Assembly: GCA_021432635.1 (NCBI GenBank)
Contig: MU270027.1
Coordinates: 682,001-746,000, forward strand
DNA length: 64,000 bases
Origin: Thozetella sp. PMI_491
Lineage: Eukaryota; Ascomycota; Sordariomycetes; Chaetosphaeriales; Chaetosphaeriaceae
Direction of reading: 5' to 3'
The position numbers and the translations under genes were made by a program. Below the pieces are notes generated by a model, which searched no databases, was not told where the DNA came from, and saw nothing but the letters and a program-made list of their open reading frames with translations. How positions within the stretch are numbered: position 1 is the stretch's first letter; each line of letters starts with the position of its first letter. This document shows, piece by piece, positions 1-11,995 of the stretch.

Positions 1-180
1 ATCGCCGCGGTCAAGAGGCGTGCGCTGGAAGATACATACATTCTCCTCGACTGCTTGCTGGCGGCACATCCACTAGAACCCATTCCTCTAGTCCTGCTCC
101 CATTATTCTCACAGAGCGAGAGGGCTGCTCTCGGCCGCGTTACTCTTGTTTTCGGAGACCCATGACCAGGTAACGACAGA
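1..180. promoter_or_regulatory. upstream region of the Pfs2-like gene
   Basis: No gene is visible here. The segment ends directly at the start codon of the WD40 gene and presumably carries its 5' leader and part of its promoter. The window edge cuts whatever lies further upstream. No TATA-like or other convincing element was recognised. Confidence 0.4.
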
Positions 181-2410
181 ATGGCCTACGAGCCTCGAGG
201 CGACAACCGCCAGTCCGACAAGGGCTTTGGCAGACAAGGCGGGGGCGGGGACGGCGACGGACCGCCCCGGATAAGAGGTCGAAGTGAGTATCCAGTTTTG
301 CGTACCTAGATTGCCCTCGAGTCGACCCCGGAGCCGCATCTGCTTGGAACCACCGCTGCAGCTTGCCGACCTCCCCGCCACGGTTCCCTTGAATCCCCCC
401 TTCCAAACCCATCATCAGCTTCATCCCAATTTCCCCTGCTCGGGCCACCCCAGCCTTTCCCAAACCCCCTTTGTCTCCCCTGATGGCAAATCCCCGGCTT
501 CGAAATGGCGCGGCTATACTTAAACTCTCCTACGTACCGGTCAAACGAGGGAAGGCTAACTCGGATCAAAAAGGGCCTGTGACGGACTATGGCGCCACCA
601 TCGTCCACTGGATGCGCCATCGCCAACCCAAGTATAGAGGGTCCTTCAAAGGAGAGGTGGAGCGGCCAAGCGCTAGCTACATCGTCGATGTAAGCACCTC
701 TCTGGATCGTCCTCCTCGTGAAAGGCTAACGCCGTCTAGATGCTGCCGCCACATGCCAGGGTGACCGAGCCGGCGGATTCCATACCCTCCCGGCACCTGC
801 ACTCGTCTTTGAACAAAATCAAGCACCCTGTCAATGTCGTCCGATGGACGCCAGAGGGCCGCAGGCTCTTGACCGCCTCGAGCAGCGGCGAGTTCACCCT
901 GTGGAACGGGACGGGCTTCAACTTCGAGACCATCATGCAAGCCCACGACAGCGCGATTCGAGCGCTGGCCTACTCGCACAGCGATGACTGGCTCGTCTCT
1001 GCCGACCATGAAGGTGTCATCAAGTACTGGCAGCCAAACTTCAACAACGTAGAGAGCATCCGAGGCCACCAGGACCCGATCCGGGACCTCGCCTTCAGCC
1101 CGACTGACACCAAGTTTGTCACGGCTTCTGATGACTCGACGTTGAAGATCTTTGACTTTGCTGGAGGCGTGGCTGAGACCACCCTTACCGGCCATGGCTG
1201 GGATGCTAAGAGCTGTGACTGGCATCCGACCAAGGGGCTGCTGGTGTCTGGCTCCAAAGACCACTTAGTCAAGCTCTGGGACCCGCGCACCGGTCGATGC
1301 TTGACCACCTTGCACGGCCATAAGAATACTATTAGCAAGACTCTCTTCGAGCGAGTCCACGGCATGTGTCTCGCCACATCGGCAAGAGACCAGACGGCGC
1401 GCGTCTTTGACCTTCGCATGATGCGTGATATCTGTCTACTCAAGGGTCACGAGAAGGACATATCAACGATTGCTTGGCACCCGGTCCACTCGAATCTACT
1501 GAGCACTGGGGGTTCAGAAGGCTCTTTGTTCCACTACCTTTTGGACGAGCCAAACACACCGCCCGGCCATTCAACCTCGATTGCACCATACGACAGCGCT
1601 GACCCTTCTGGAACACCCGCCCAGACGATTTACCCGGCCCACAAGGTCCCCTTCGCCCATGACTTCGCCATCTGGTCTCTAGATTGGCACCCGCTGGGCC
1701 ACATCTTGGCCTCCGGGTCTAACGACCGTATCACCCGTTTCTGGTCGCGTTCGCGCCCCGGCGAGGACGTCTCGAATGATCGCTACCACATTGGCGAAGC
1801 CGCAGCTGAGGCGCAAGGGACTTGGGATAGGAGAGGCGGTCGGCGCCAGCGACAGGAGGAGGAAGAGCAGGAGATGGAGGACGAGATGGACAGCTTGGTG
1901 GATCAGAAGATGCCCGTCAAGCAGCCCGGCGCGTTCCCCGGCATCCCGGGTCTTCCCATCCCCGGCTTGCCTAACCTTCAGGCAGGCGGGCTCCCTCTAC
2001 CTCTGCCGCCTATCCCGGGCATGAACGGGGCGCCTCCGCCGCCTCTACCGTTCCCCTTGCTGGGGGCCAACGGTATGCCTCCCTTGCCCGGCCTCGACCC
2101 AAAGAACCCGCCCGACTTTGCAGCAATCGCAGAGATGATGAGAAAAGCTGGACTGCCGCCTCCTCCCTTACCTGGCGCTCCTGGTGCACTACCGCCGCCG
2201 CCTCCGGGTATGCTTCCGCCCGGCTTCATACCTCCTACAACTTTCCCAGGGTTCCCGCCGCCGCCGCCGCCGCCCCCGCCGCCTGGTTCGGGAGGAGCAG
2301 CCTTCGACGACATGGGACTGGACGCTAATCGACGACGAGCGCCTCTACCAAGCCAAGAGGAGAGCCTACGGCTGGAACAGAGCCGGGGCAATTACACGCG
2401 GGCGCGGTAG
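181..2410 (+). CDS. pfs2: Pfs2-like WD40 subunit of the mRNA cleavage and polyadenylation factor
   Basis: Three exons: 181-283, 574-689 and 740-2410, giving about 629 residues. Intron 1 (284-573) has donor GTGAGT and an acceptor after a CTAAC branch site. Intron 2 (690-739) is 50 bp. The joins restore the conserved family segment [19 protein letters not shown] before the WD repeats. The product is the Pfs2/WDR33 scaffold of the nuclear CPF/CPSF complex that recognises pre-mRNA 3' ends. At least six WD40 repeats run from about residue 90 to 370 (for example [16 protein letters not shown] and [15 protein letters not shown]). A conserved [23 protein letters not shown] segment, shown here by its ends only, follows, then an acidic stretch and a long Pro/Gly/Leu-rich tail with a polyproline run, as is usual in fungal members. 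The start at 181 is chosen because MAYEPR matches the family N-terminus. Translation from the ATG at 740 alone would lose the conserved N-terminal segment. Confidence 0.95.
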
Positions 2411-3141
2411 AAGGCATGACGGTGCCTTCCACGGATTTTCGCCACCGTCTCGGGAGAAACCGGGCGGTCGGGTTTGGTCTGATGCCTCAGGAGGACTAAG
2501 CGGTTGAAACATCACGGGATCATGTGACCGGACCAACCAGGTCCCCTCCGGTGTGATCGGTGACAGGGTCTGACCTTGTCAGCTGAGAGAAGGGCGGAGG
2601 CTTCAGTTCAAGGGATGCGTCTAGGACGAGCAGATGGTTCTTTAAGGTCGCTATGGTCATGCAGACTAGATACCCGGCGTTGGAGGCCACAGCCCCTTGC
2701 CTTGTTGACAGGCTTTGTGAGGATCCAGAAAGCAATTTCGTTGTATGCACATGTAGGATAGGGAAAAGCGCAGCGTCAACGAGAAGGAGGGCAGCATCTG
2801 GTGCATTAGTTCCACTGCGTATTGCTTATCGGAGTGGCTATCTAGCTATCTATGGATGGATGAGAAGCTCTCATGCTCGCGCCAAACTCTCTAATCATGC
2901 AAAGTGTGCTGGTTTATGTTATACAGGGAAGTGGGTGGGTAGAAAGCAAGGAAATGGCTGGAAATGATATGCAAGTCCCTTGGGCCCATACTAGTACAAT
3001 TGCCAGTGGTCATCCATGTAGATCCTGGGGTGGTGCCTGTTGCTTCGTCCTGCTGCAGCCTCATATTGCATCGCATATTGCATCGCAGACATTCTGAAAA
3101 GGTAGCCTTTCCCTCCCGACATCGCTCGTAATGTTCCTCCT
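2411..3141. other. 3'-3' intergenic region
   Basis: The region lies between two convergent genes (Pfs2-like, +, and the nuclease, -) and presumably holds both 3' untranslated regions and polyadenylation sites. Only short open frames are present and none resembles a known protein. No repeat or RNA gene was recognised. Confidence 0.6.
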
Positions 3142-4224
3142 TTATTCGCTGTTGCTCCTAACCGGTGGGCCTAGCTTTCCCTGGTTCGGCTTCCCAAACG
3201 CCTTCTGCCTGTCAGCGTAGTCTCGGATGACTAGCGCGCACGTCGTGTCGGCACATAGCCTCTTGCGTCGCTGCACCGGCAGCTTGGTCGCGAACTCCAG
3301 GCCGCTAGCCCTCTCCACCGCCTCGACTGGCACCTCGAAGTCGGTGATGGGTTTCTCGTTGGGGATCGGCGCGTTCGGCAGGACAAAGGCGCCCAGGGCG
3401 ACCTTGCCCCCAGGCGATCCGTCCTCGGCGAAGATGACCTTGTAGAAGTGCGTCGGCACGGCTACGTTCGGCGGGTTGCCGATCACCTCGTACTTGACGT
3501 ACCACTTATTGTCGGCTGGGTCGCGGCGGGGCAGGTACAGAGGCCCGGTGACGACGCGCACGCTCGGGTAGGTCAGGGTGAGGCGGCGGCAGAAGTCCTC
3601 AAAGTGTGCCCAGTAGTCGCGGTTGAAGCCCTCGCCTACTTGGGGGCACATGTTGGTGAGGAAGAAGGTCTCGTCCATGGCCTTCTGGCTCCATTTGGCG
3701 TCGGCCGCCGGCACCTGGTGGCCGCGGTCGTAGCCCGAGCGGTAGTAGTCCTTGAGCCGGGCGCGGAACTTGTCGGGCACGGCGACGTCCTCGACAAAGG
3801 CGCTGTTCTTGCGGTCGCCGTCGCGCATCGCCAGCGAGGCTGGTGTGATGTGCTCCGCCACCCACTGCGGGTTGCGCAGTCGCCGGTCGAAGGACGAGAT
3901 GAGGGCCTGCCGCGTCGCGATGTCGGAGACGGGGCCGGGAAAGCCGTACTCGAAGAGGCCGGCGGGGTCGACAATGCCCTTAGCGGCCAGGGCGGCGGTC
4001 GTAGCGCCTGGGACGGGTGCCGGCGGCGCGGTGCTGGTCTGGCTGAAGACCTGGGAGACGGGCACCGGCGCCCCGGCGGGGGGCTTGGCGGAAGTGGTAG
4101 ACAGCACGGTGGTGGTGGTAGTTTCGATCTTTTTCTCGGATCGCAGTGAGTACATAGCGGCGGTAGCTGCGGCACCTGCTCCGGCGCTCACGGCTGCGAT
4201 GACTGCGATGGTGGCTTTCGACAT
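3142..4224 (-). CDS. nuc1: mitochondrial DNA/RNA non-specific endonuclease (NUC1/EndoG type)
   Basis: A single exon of 360 residues. This is the metal-dependent beta-beta-alpha-Me nuclease family that cuts DNA and RNA. In fungi it sits in mitochondria and acts in mitochondrial DNA turnover and in cell death. The N-terminus (MSKATIAVIAAVSAGAGAAA) is a hydrophobic Ala/Gly segment, typical of the inner-membrane anchor. It is followed by a Thr/Pro/Ala-rich linker to about residue 80. The signature DRGHQVPAAD is at residues 166-175, with the general-base histidine at 169. The metal-ligand asparagine is in TNMCPQ, near residue 191. The rest of the fold continues to about residue 340. All key residues are present and length fits the family, so it should be active. 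Its start codon begins a 1.4 kb divergent interval shared with the ZIP transporter gene. Confidence 0.95.
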   Translation of the reverse strand: MSKATIAVIAAVSAGAGAAATAAMYSLRSEKKIETTTTTVLSTTSAKPPAGAPVPVSQVFSQTSTAPPAPVPGATTAALAAKGIVDPAGLFEYGFPGPVSDIATRQALISSFDRRLRNPQWVAEHITPASLAMRDGDRKNSAFVEDVAVPDKFRARLKDYYRSGYDRGHQVPAADAKWSQKAMDETFFLTNMCPQVGEGFNRDYWAHFEDFCRRLTLTYPSVRVVTGPLYLPRRDPADNKWYVKYEVIGNPPNVAVPTHFYKVIFAEDGSPGGKVALGAFVLPNAPIPNEKPITDFEVPVEAVERASGLEFATKLPVQRRKRLCADTTCALVIRDYADRQKAFGKPNQGKLGPPVRSNSE

Positions 4225-5589
4225 TTCGAAAGGGGCCCTTCGGGGCGGGTTCGCTTGCCGGCGCTGGGCTTTTATTTCGTGCTGCCGCTGGCAACAGATC
4301 GAGAGGGAAAGAGAGAAAAAGTCAGGCGAGGTCTGCGGCCGCTCTAGCTGTCTGCAACCCTGTCCACGCGGTTGGGACAGGCACCTCGTGGTTTGGGGGG
4401 TGTGAGGTGGTGTCGGTGTCTCAGGGTTTGGCTGCGGTATCTAGTAAATTTTCGATCGCGGTGCAGCCTCGCTGCAAGGGACGCACCGATCGCCGACGAA
4501 GCTCTGAAAGCGACAGGGAATGTGGAGCTTTCGCTGTCATTTTTGTCCCCACCCTGTCAAGCGCAGCCTTGTGACCCCTGCGACGCGGGCTGAGGCTCGC
4601 GGCTACAGGTCACCTCCAACACCATGGTGACCCCAAAAGGTTACTCAGAGATCAGTGTGACGTCTCTTGGACTGATCTTGGTCCGATTAGCTCCCCTTTT
4701 CCCTTTTGCTCGTTGGGGGAGGGGAGGGGGTTCCATTTTCTTTTCGAGGTTTTGGTTGGTTCAAAAATGCTTCCTTCCAAGGCCAGCTGGGTACAGTCGC
4801 GGGCGCAAGGTATCGCTCATTCTCCATCTCGCCTTCCAAATCGCGCCTCAAATGTCGAAGCCGCCCGTGGTGCCGGTGTCCATAGACCCACTAATTATCG
4901 CTGCACTGCGCACTAAGGGACTGCTGCCACCGAGCTTGTCAGCCTCGTCCCCTAAGACCCCTTCAGCAAATCGGGACCAACCATTTGTAATCGGCAGTGG
5001 CGGCACCCCTGCTCCGTCTCTGAAGGCTGCAGCCGCCGCCAATGCTATGATGACATCTTTGGCTGTGGGATCCTGTCCGCTCCATTTGGCAGCCCTTTTT
5101 TTTTCTGGCAACTTCGACGCCCGACTTTAATGAGCAAGACTTCCGGAGCGACCCAACCACGTTCTGCCACACCTCCAAGACATTCAATTGTGCATCTCCT
5201 TGGACAAGTCTCCCCGGCCATGCGGCTAGTCCTTTGAACCACCAAGCCTAGCCCTCCGTTTCGGCATCTGGCCGATCCACACCCGCTGCCTGTATCCAGT
5301 TAGCAGCCATCAGGCCATCGAGGTTCTCGGGCCTCCTCTTCGCCTCCCCTCCACCTCCGCATGACATCTCATCCAGGTTCTCTAGTCTCACTACCGCTCG
5401 GCTTCGACGCATAAAGCAGGCAGTCTCTATTGTTCTTTTTCTCACCATCTACGGCCGCCTCCGTCTAACCTCTGTCGTGAATATTACATCCATGTGCTAG
5501 GCCGATCGCGCGCTCCATAGACCGTTGTTGAAAGGCTGAGTGAGACACTCGGGAGCCTAGTTTCCAGAGCCACCTTCGTCATCGTCAAG
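4225..5589. promoter_or_regulatory. divergent intergenic region (nuclease / ZIP transporter)
   Basis: About 1.36 kb separates two divergent start codons, so it should hold both promoters and the 5' leaders. Open frames inside are short, lack recognisable domains and overlap on both strands, as expected for non-coding GC-rich DNA. No defined operator was recognised. Confidence 0.5.
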
Positions 5590-7341
5590 ATGTCGCCTGG
5601 TGTGGACAATGACACCCGCGGGTGGATCATGTGCATCGTGAGTGGGATAGGTAAGTCACCAGCGCCATACTGCTCCCCAACCTCGCTGTTCTTCGCTCAG
5701 ATTTCTGCCGCACTCCCCCCCTTGCGGCCCGAGGCGTTGCAGATACTAACCAGCTCCTTCAGCCTGCACTGTAGGTGCGAGCATCATCAACGTCGATATC
5801 CTGGTCCGCTTGTTCCCTGGGCAGCGAAGCTTTCGAATCCAGGACAGTAATGTGTTCCTGGCGTGCTCGCTCAGTTTGAGCTTCGGTGTGATGGTGAGTG
5901 TTCCTCTTCCACGCGGCTTCCCCCTCGATGACCATCCATACTCACCGCCTCGCAGCTCTTCTCGGCGTTGTATAGCATGCTCCCGTCGTCAATGCGCTAT
6001 CTCAATAAGGACGAATGGTCCGAGCAGACAGCGGGCTTCATCATGATGGCCTGCTTTGTAGGCGGCTTCTTCGGTATCCAGATCGTCTCGAGACTCCTCC
6101 ATCAGTTTATTCCCAGCCATGTCGTCGACTGTGATCACACCCACGAAGAGGCCCCCGAGGACAGTCATGTAGACCCGCACAGTCGCCGTCAGTCCAAAGT
6201 CAGCCGCACCCGTCGCAGGTCCCAACGGAGGGGAACAGGTCATTCTACTTTACTCACAAATCATATCTCTGAACTAAATGGCCAAGCGACCGAGTCCACC
6301 CCGCTTCTCGTTGGTGAGACCGACCAGAACGGCTATGCGTATCCGGACATAGCGCATAGGGATCCGATGGTCAAGAGGGATACCGTAACCGAGGTACCAG
6401 GTGTGACGCGTGGGCGGAGCCGGGCACCGACTCAGAACCGCCGGGCATCCATGCAACAGGTCCAGAAACGGGTCATGTCTTTCGTGAAGGACACCAAAGC
6501 CAACTGCGACGAGGATGGGCCTTGCTTTGGCTACTCTGACCCGTGTGGGCAAGAGTGCTTCAAGCACCTAAGCACCCGCTCTGCCTTCTCTACCCGCGTA
6601 CCGACCCTACTACGGACAGCGACCGGTAACCTCTTCCCACAGCAATCGACGCTAGACGAAGAAGTTGAAGTTCCTGCCAGTCCCACCTACGTTGATGATC
6701 ACACCCATCCTCATGCCCACGATGCACACGGCGATCATGGGAATGGGCATGTAGACCACAGCCACTTTCACCCATCCAACCCCGGTGGCCCCGATGGGGA
6801 CGAATCCGACTGTTGCTCCCAGATGGAAGAGGATCTTGAGGGACAACATCACCACCACGTCGCCACCAACGCATTCCTCTCCATCGGTTTGCAGACAGTC
6901 ATCGCGATCGCACTCCACAAATTTCCCGAGGGCTTCATCACGTACGCCACAAATCACGCCAACCCCCAGCTCGGCTTCAACGTCTTCATGGCACTATTCG
7001 TGCACAACATCGCTGAAGGGTTTGCCATGGCGCTGCCTCTCTACATGGCTCTAGGCAGCCGCCTAAAGGCCTTGATATGGTCGGCTCTACTAGGCGGGCT
7101 CAGCCAGCCTTTCGGGGCAGCCATTGCCGTTCTTTGGTTCAAGATCGCAAACCGCTCGCAGCTAGTCATCGACAACACCGCCTATGCCTGTATGTTTGCA
7201 GTCACGGCCGGCATCATGACCAGCGTGGCGCTGCAGCTATTTGTGGAGAGCTTGAGCTTGAACCATAACAGGAACTTGAGCATCTTCTTTGCCTTCCTTG
7301 GCATGACGCTCCTTGGGGTCACAAACGCGCTAGTGGACTGA
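5590..7341 (+). CDS. ZIP-family zinc transporter, Zrt3-like
   Basis: Three exons: 5590-5650, 5763-5893 and 5956-7341, giving about 525 residues. Both introns have GTAAGT or GTGAGT donors and keep the reading frame (ATA G|CC, then ATG|CTC). The product is a ZIP permease moving zinc towards the cytosol. Its layout resembles yeast Zrt3, which releases zinc from the vacuole. Three hydrophobic segments lie in residues 12-110. A long polar loop follows, with a His/Asp-rich zinc-sensing stretch around residues 311-367 (HTHPHAHDAHGDHGNGH, then HHHH). The last membrane segments start near residue 370 and carry the two ZIP signatures: LHKFPEGF (about 384) and HNIAEGFAM (about 413). The start follows a good CGTCAAG context, and the small first exon is needed for the first membrane segment. 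The vacuolar location is inferred from family resemblance only. Confidence 0.92.
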
Positions 7342-8500
7342 CGGGCTGCGCGGACTGGGCAAGAGAGCGCCCAGCGTTGTGTCCCCATCATTTGATACCG
7401 GACGGGCTGGTGTTGTCGGTTTGGCTCATGGTGCATACGGCGTTACCGTTACAGGAAATTCGGGTTATGACGGCTACGGGATGCGGTTACACGAGCAGGA
7501 AATAAAGGGTTAGGTTTAAATTGGCGTGGAGTATCCTATCAGGTATAGATCCTTTCCGTTACGGTACACCTAGGGTACTGCAGACTCAGGTACGAATGAA
7601 GTTATACCAAACCTGCTACATCTTTGTCGCGCGTTGGAGGAGAGAAGGGGGGACAGTCCTCCCAATGAAGCGGAGAGCATTTTCGAGCCCTTCCATGTCC
7701 TCCTGCACTTCAGCCAACAAAGTCAAGTAGTTGGTTACTGTAGGCCGGACGGGTTTCGGTTCTCACGCATAAGCAGTACTAAATTCCCTAGGGGTATGTT
7801 GTGTAGTTCGTCGCCTGTCTTGGCTCGTAGGCTACCAAACTTGTTCCTAAGAATACGTTACATCGGGAGGCTATCCAAGCATGTTAGGGACGCAAATAAA
7901 GTCTTCCCTACAGTGGAGAAAAGCAACGAAAACGACTATCAATCAGATACCGAACATGAATATCCCAGAATGTCTACCCCGTGAGCAAGGTTTGTTCGAC
8001 AAAGACCCTTGTCCGGTGGTAGTCTATTTTAGCTATTCAACGCGCTGGGCGGAGCAGTCCGTGAGCTTCGGTGGCATCGGACTTGAGTTTGGTTGGAATG
8101 TACTGCTGTAAACGATCCATCTCCCAACCCTCGACAAAACACGCTCTTCAGAACGGTTAAATGTAGTCAAAGCTAACCGACCCTTCTTGGGAGCGAATGA
8201 CGAGCAATTGGTAGCCGGTATAGCATTACTAGCTAGCTGTTCTATAGGCATCATAAAAATGGCGGTAACCTAGGAGCATCCCTGAAGCCATCGCTAAGAT
8301 AGATTGACCCGGCAAGACATGAGGAGAGAAAGGGGCATGAGGCCCATTCAGGGAAGTTCTCCTGCTCGGAGTTGCTATTTCCTTCTGCCGGATCTTTCCT
8401 TCCCAGTTCTGTCTCCTTTCCTGAGTATATTCGGCTTAGAATCTTATCTTCTAGGGCTAGACGGTGGCTGCCCAGGGAGAGAAAGGCGAATCAAGTAACA
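7342..8500. other. intergenic region, no gene recognised
   Basis: Downstream of the ZIP transporter. It should begin with that gene's 3' untranslated region. Remaining frames are short (at most about 116 codons) and show no recognisable domain. No tandem repeat or RNA gene was seen. Confidence 0.5.
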
Positions 8501-9960
8501 TAGATCAAATGTAGCCATACAGAACGCGACGTCGAACGCTTAGACGCCGAGGGAGAAACGCTAAGCTGTCGATATTCCCATTATTAGACTTGATGAGCTC
8601 TCCGTTGTTATGCAGAATCATATCACAATACAACAACGGGCTTACTGTTAGCGGCGGAGGTGGTTCACGATCATTGCCATATACAGGCAGCTGGAGGCTT
8701 GTTGCACAGTGAACATTTGACACATCAGCGAGAGGTTTACCTATATAGAATACAAGAAATAACCTAACCCAGCTGCAAATGAATTGAGCCGCTGCGAGCA
8801 ACCGCATGCCAACTTGGCTGCAGGGGCGCAGCCCTGCTTATATTAACTAAAGTGTATGCGTCGGCTAGGGCCCCGGCTATATTGAGGAGAATGGTAGAAT
8901 AATAAAGAGGCCAGCAAGCATAGGAGACTCCTGAGTTAGGCGGTAAGTGCGCAAGTGAAATATGACCGCATCTCCCTAGCTAGAAACAGGACGGTGCTTC
9001 GCCCGGATGTATATATATCGTATTAACCAGCATTTATTCATCTCTTATTTTAATCGGCTGGCTAAAAATTATCTCGAATACCGCGAATCGCCTGCGGAGC
9101 GGTTGAGGAGTCACCTTTGCCTGGTCGCGAGAGTGGTAATGATGTTGACGGTCACACCATACCCGACAGTGACTGCCCCTGGAGAGAATTACTTGTATAT
9201 CCAGCTGGTAATCAGACATATTTAAAAGAGAGTTTCGTGCCCGATAGTTGCATTGATACAGCCATTGGCCTGCTGCAACCAGCGTGTTAGCCAGCTACGA
9301 GGATATGGGCTTTCGCAATGTATGCAACCGAATTGTTTAGCCTTTTATTGCTCGTCATAATACGCGCGTCATCTTTTCGTTTTACAGAAGAAGATAAAAG
9401 CAACACCCTAATTTAATTAAATCGGTTCCTTTATTTACTGAGCCAACCTTTACTTGTGGGCTGCAAGCGTTCTGGCCCATCGATCCAATCTAGTTGCGGC
9501 TGTTGCGACGAACCCTCACGTGAGAGTGACAAGAACTTACACCTGCCAATCTAGCCTATACAGGAGCCGCCTTTTCGCGGTCTTGATGCATTCAAAAAAA
9601 ACTGCATTATCAGAATGAGGTAGCAGAGCATCTAAGTAGACAACAACTAAGGCTATTTAATAGGCAGGCATGCATATATCTGAGTCTAGCAATACATGAA
9701 GGACTATCGGTGGTCTGGAGCTCCCTCTTTCCACACTGTTCATTGTTTCTTATCGTAGGATAACCTTCTCGTGTGACTAGTAGTTTTTCTATTGAACGGT
9801 TGAACATAGGGGCTGTTCTTCACTCGGAACAACTAAGTTGGTCAACATCGAAAGACTGGCTCTATCACGACGCCATCCACGTCCCTTCGCAAACATACTC
9901 GCAACGATGTTGCAAAGACTAAACAGTTTCTTCTCTGAGGCGTCAAATATATTTCACTGA
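8500..9960. other. relatively AT-rich, gene-free block (possible decayed repeat)
   Basis: By eye the GC content falls to about 35-45 percent in many lines here, against about 55-60 percent in neighbouring DNA. TpA-rich stretches occur (for example near 9008-9055 and 9405-9425). No frame over about 100 codons exists and no transposase or reverse transcriptase motif was seen. The composition would fit a transposon decayed by repeat-induced point mutation. That is an inference: no terminal repeats or target-site duplication were found. Confidence 0.35.
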
Positions 9961-11905
9961 GCCACGGCAGGAATAGGTTGAGTTCGCGAGTTTCCACTAC
10001 GATCACACTCCGATCTCACCCCATGGCGTTCAGAATAGCACTGGGCATCCTTAGCTTGTGATGGCCTCATGTGGAACGCAGGCGAGAGAGATAGGGGCGT
10101 AACATTAACACGCAAGTTCAGGGTATGGAGTGTGCAGCATGCGCGCCTGTGATGCTGGAGAATGTACGTGGCGAAACCCCACTATCACCAACTTAGCCAC
10201 ATCATGCGGCAACAGGAGGAGCCAGCAGATGTAGATGACAGCCCAATACTTAGCTATCTGCCCGGCATCGCCACTGGTCTGTCATGCCCGAAGGTGTATC
10301 AGGGCCTTCCTGGCTAACATGGAGGAATGCGATGCTGACAGGCGTGATCGCCTAGGCGCTACTAGGCCCAAGAGATAGACCGACGCGAGTCAAGCACCGG
10401 ACGGCGGTATGGCACAGGGCGCCAGAAGAACTTGTGATCTACGCCCGTTAGCTGCTCGGAGTTTAGTAGCGTGGCCGGGAGATTGACAGGTCCAGATCAG
10501 CAGCGCCAACGAAAACGCCCTAAGAGGATCGACGCTGGGGATGGGGCGGGCTGGGAGGAGAGGGTGGGCTGCTGGTTTCTTAGAATAGCCCCAAAGGACC
10601 ACTTGGAGCGTTGACGTTTGATTTGACAGGAAGAAAAGGGGGGCCAACACTGGAGATAGGAGAGAGGAGGGGGTGGCAGCAGCCTGGCTTGAGCACCGGC
10701 GTGTTCGCTAGCCTCGTGCGCGGTCTGCTGGGAGAGAAGGTTCCCAGGATTGTTTTGCTGGTCCACATATTAGGTCTCGTGGGGATGCCGCTGGGCCCGG
10801 CCAGTGACGCCCTAGGTGAACTCAATAACAATCAAAGGGGGGCGCCTCTCGACCCGGAGCCCCTGCCGGTGGCGTCTCTTGGGCCCGGCGTTGCATTGTG
10901 TACAATGAAACCTTTTCGGGCCATGGTAGTGTTGAAGATCTTCGGTTCGTTTGCCACTGGTCGCGGCGGACTGAGGACAGCTGCTGGGACGGTCCCTACC
11001 GGCCCTAGTCTCGGCCAAGGTTCGGTGGTAGACCTGGGGAGATGCACCCCATCCCCTTCGTTAGCCCCTAGAAGCCGCCTGGGACCAGTCAACGCCTCGC
11101 CCTGCCTCGGTTTCGCAAAATTGGCCCTCCGCACGGCCGCCAGGCCAACAGTCCACGGGCGGTTTGTCGTGAATCTTCCACTGCATCGCAGACTAGTAAG
11201 CAAGTGGGCTGACGGCGGGTATATGTTGGGAATTGCGAGGGGCTAGATTGGGTCTCGGAGAATTCTAGACAGGAGGCCCAAGCAGTTTCACTAATTCCGG
11301 GGAGGCGCTGGCCTTTGTTGTGGTGGAGCGCAAGTTGAGCTGAGAGCAGGCGGTCGCAACTTCCATGCGCGAGCTTCCTGGGAGGAACAAGACCCTTGAA
11401 ACAAACCGGGGGGTGGGGGAAGCTTTTGCCTCCACCTGGCGAGAGGCCCCACGCAGGTTTCCACCGGCGGCCTTCGCCCGTTGCGAGAGCTGAAAAGAGA
11501 GGGCTCAACCTGAAATCGACGGGCGGGGGCCACAAGGAAGGAACGGACAGAGAATTCTCGTATTCTCTTGAGGTGGCTTGTTTCTCAAACATGCCAGGAA
11601 ACGCCAGGCACGGACCCAATGAGGTCGTCCCCCCTCGTGACGACGACCGCGTGCTTTGCTGGAGGACGCCAAACGGGGATAAGGGAGCTTCTCAATTGGA
11701 TTCGCTCCCGGACGGACAACCCCTGCGGCATTCGGCCGCCCATCTGCCGGCTGTCGACCGGGGTCCCTGCAAACAAAAACGTCCGAGGAGGCACGAGCCA
11801 TCTGCCGATCACTTCGCGATCCCTACCAAGATCTGGACTAGGTGGTCGGCAGCGCTACCAACAATCCAATCCACCACAGCCCGCAGAGCAAACCCCCCCC
11901 CCCCC
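9961..11905. other. GC-rich intergenic region, no gene recognised
   Basis: A frame of 211 codons at 10611-11246 (+) and several overlapping frames on the other strand exist. They lack recognisable domains and read as Gly/Pro/Arg-rich out-of-frame translation. I do not call a gene. The segment ends in a 13-base C run at the assembly gap. Confidence 0.45.
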
Positions 11906-11995
11906 NNNNNNNNNNNNNNNNNNNNNNNNNNNNNNNNNNNNNNNNNNNNNNNNNNNNNNNNNNNNNNNNNNNNNNNNNNNNNNNNNNNNNNNNNN
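11906..11995. other. assembly gap (90 N)
   Basis: Unknown bases, flanked by C runs on both sides (11893-11905 and 11996-12002). The sequencing probably failed in a poly-C tract, so the true length is uncertain. Protein frames that cross it have no meaning. Confidence 0.99.

Noticed and set aside
3448..4149. 233-codon plus-strand frame opposite the nuclease
   Set aside because: Antisense shadow of the NUC1-type gene, produced by its high GC at third positions.
10611..11246. 211-codon open frame on the plus strand
   Set aside because: Low similarity to any family I know, overlapping frames on the other strand, and no plausible promoter or introns.
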